From contig JAEZGI010000064.1 of the NCBI GenBank assembly GCA_023416995.1, positions 1 to 16,263 of the forward strand: a DNA stretch of 16,263 nucleotides. The letters are read 5' to 3'. The position numbers were made by a program, and so were the translations under genes. Below the pieces are notes generated by a model. That model was not told where the DNA came from. It did no database searches and saw only the letters and a list, made by a program, of their open reading frames with translations. The first letter of the stretch is position 1; each line of letters opens with the position of its first letter. Positions 16,236-16,263 of this stretch are shown in pieces. Origin of the DNA: Bacteroidota bacterium. Lineage in GTDB: Bacteria > Bacteroidota > Bacteroidia > Chitinophagales > Chitinophagaceae.

Positions 16236-16263
16236 GCATCAGAAGCAAGGTTTCAAATAACCA

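Overview
The window looks like a piece of a Bacteroidota chromosome, most likely Chitinophagaceae or a close relative. The main reasons are a large secreted protein with five PKD domains ending in a type IX secretion (T9SS) sorting domain, a CE15-like polysaccharide-esterase homologue, A-rich translation starts without clear Shine-Dalgarno sites, and moderate GC. No rRNA, tRNA, CRISPR array, insertion sequence or transposase gene was seen.

Region 1 (40-5545, all on the minus strand) is a surface-glycan assembly cluster. In transcription order it holds a small receiver-like protein, a receiver-fused polyprenyl-phosphate sugar phosphotransferase, a GT2 glycosyltransferase, an extended SDR sugar-nucleotide epimerase/dehydratase, a GT4 glycosyltransferase and a SAM methyltransferase. 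Together they would load the first sugar on the lipid carrier, supply a nucleotide sugar, extend the chain and methylate it. Flippase, polymerase and export genes are not in the window.

Region 2 (5824-12942, also minus) encodes envelope and secreted proteins: a membrane-anchored endonuclease/exonuclease/phosphatase-fold protein, a 1386-residue secreted SGNH hydrolase with three copies of an unassigned module interleaved with PKD domains, an exported CE15-fold protein that has lost its catalytic residues, and a small SPW-repeat membrane protein. Two of these (the phosphatase-fold and CE15-fold proteins) carry substitutions at positions normally required for catalysis. A near-perfect 13-bp inverted repeat fills the gap just upstream of the CE15-like gene.

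Region 3 (13068-14488, plus) is a translationally coupled NfeD-SPFH (stomatin/slipin) pair, a widespread membrane-microdomain module.

Region 4 (14489-16263) is repeat-rich and gene-poor. Four copies of an apparently undescribed interspersed element occur here: A (left part only), B (228 bp), D (internally deleted) and C (228 bp, inverted). B and C face each other around a lone TPR-like gene. The left end of the element folds into a REP-like GC-rich hairpin. This element family, the CE15 pseudoenzyme and the receiver/phosphoglycosyltransferase pairing are the most interesting observations. All family assignments come from reading motifs; no database search was run.
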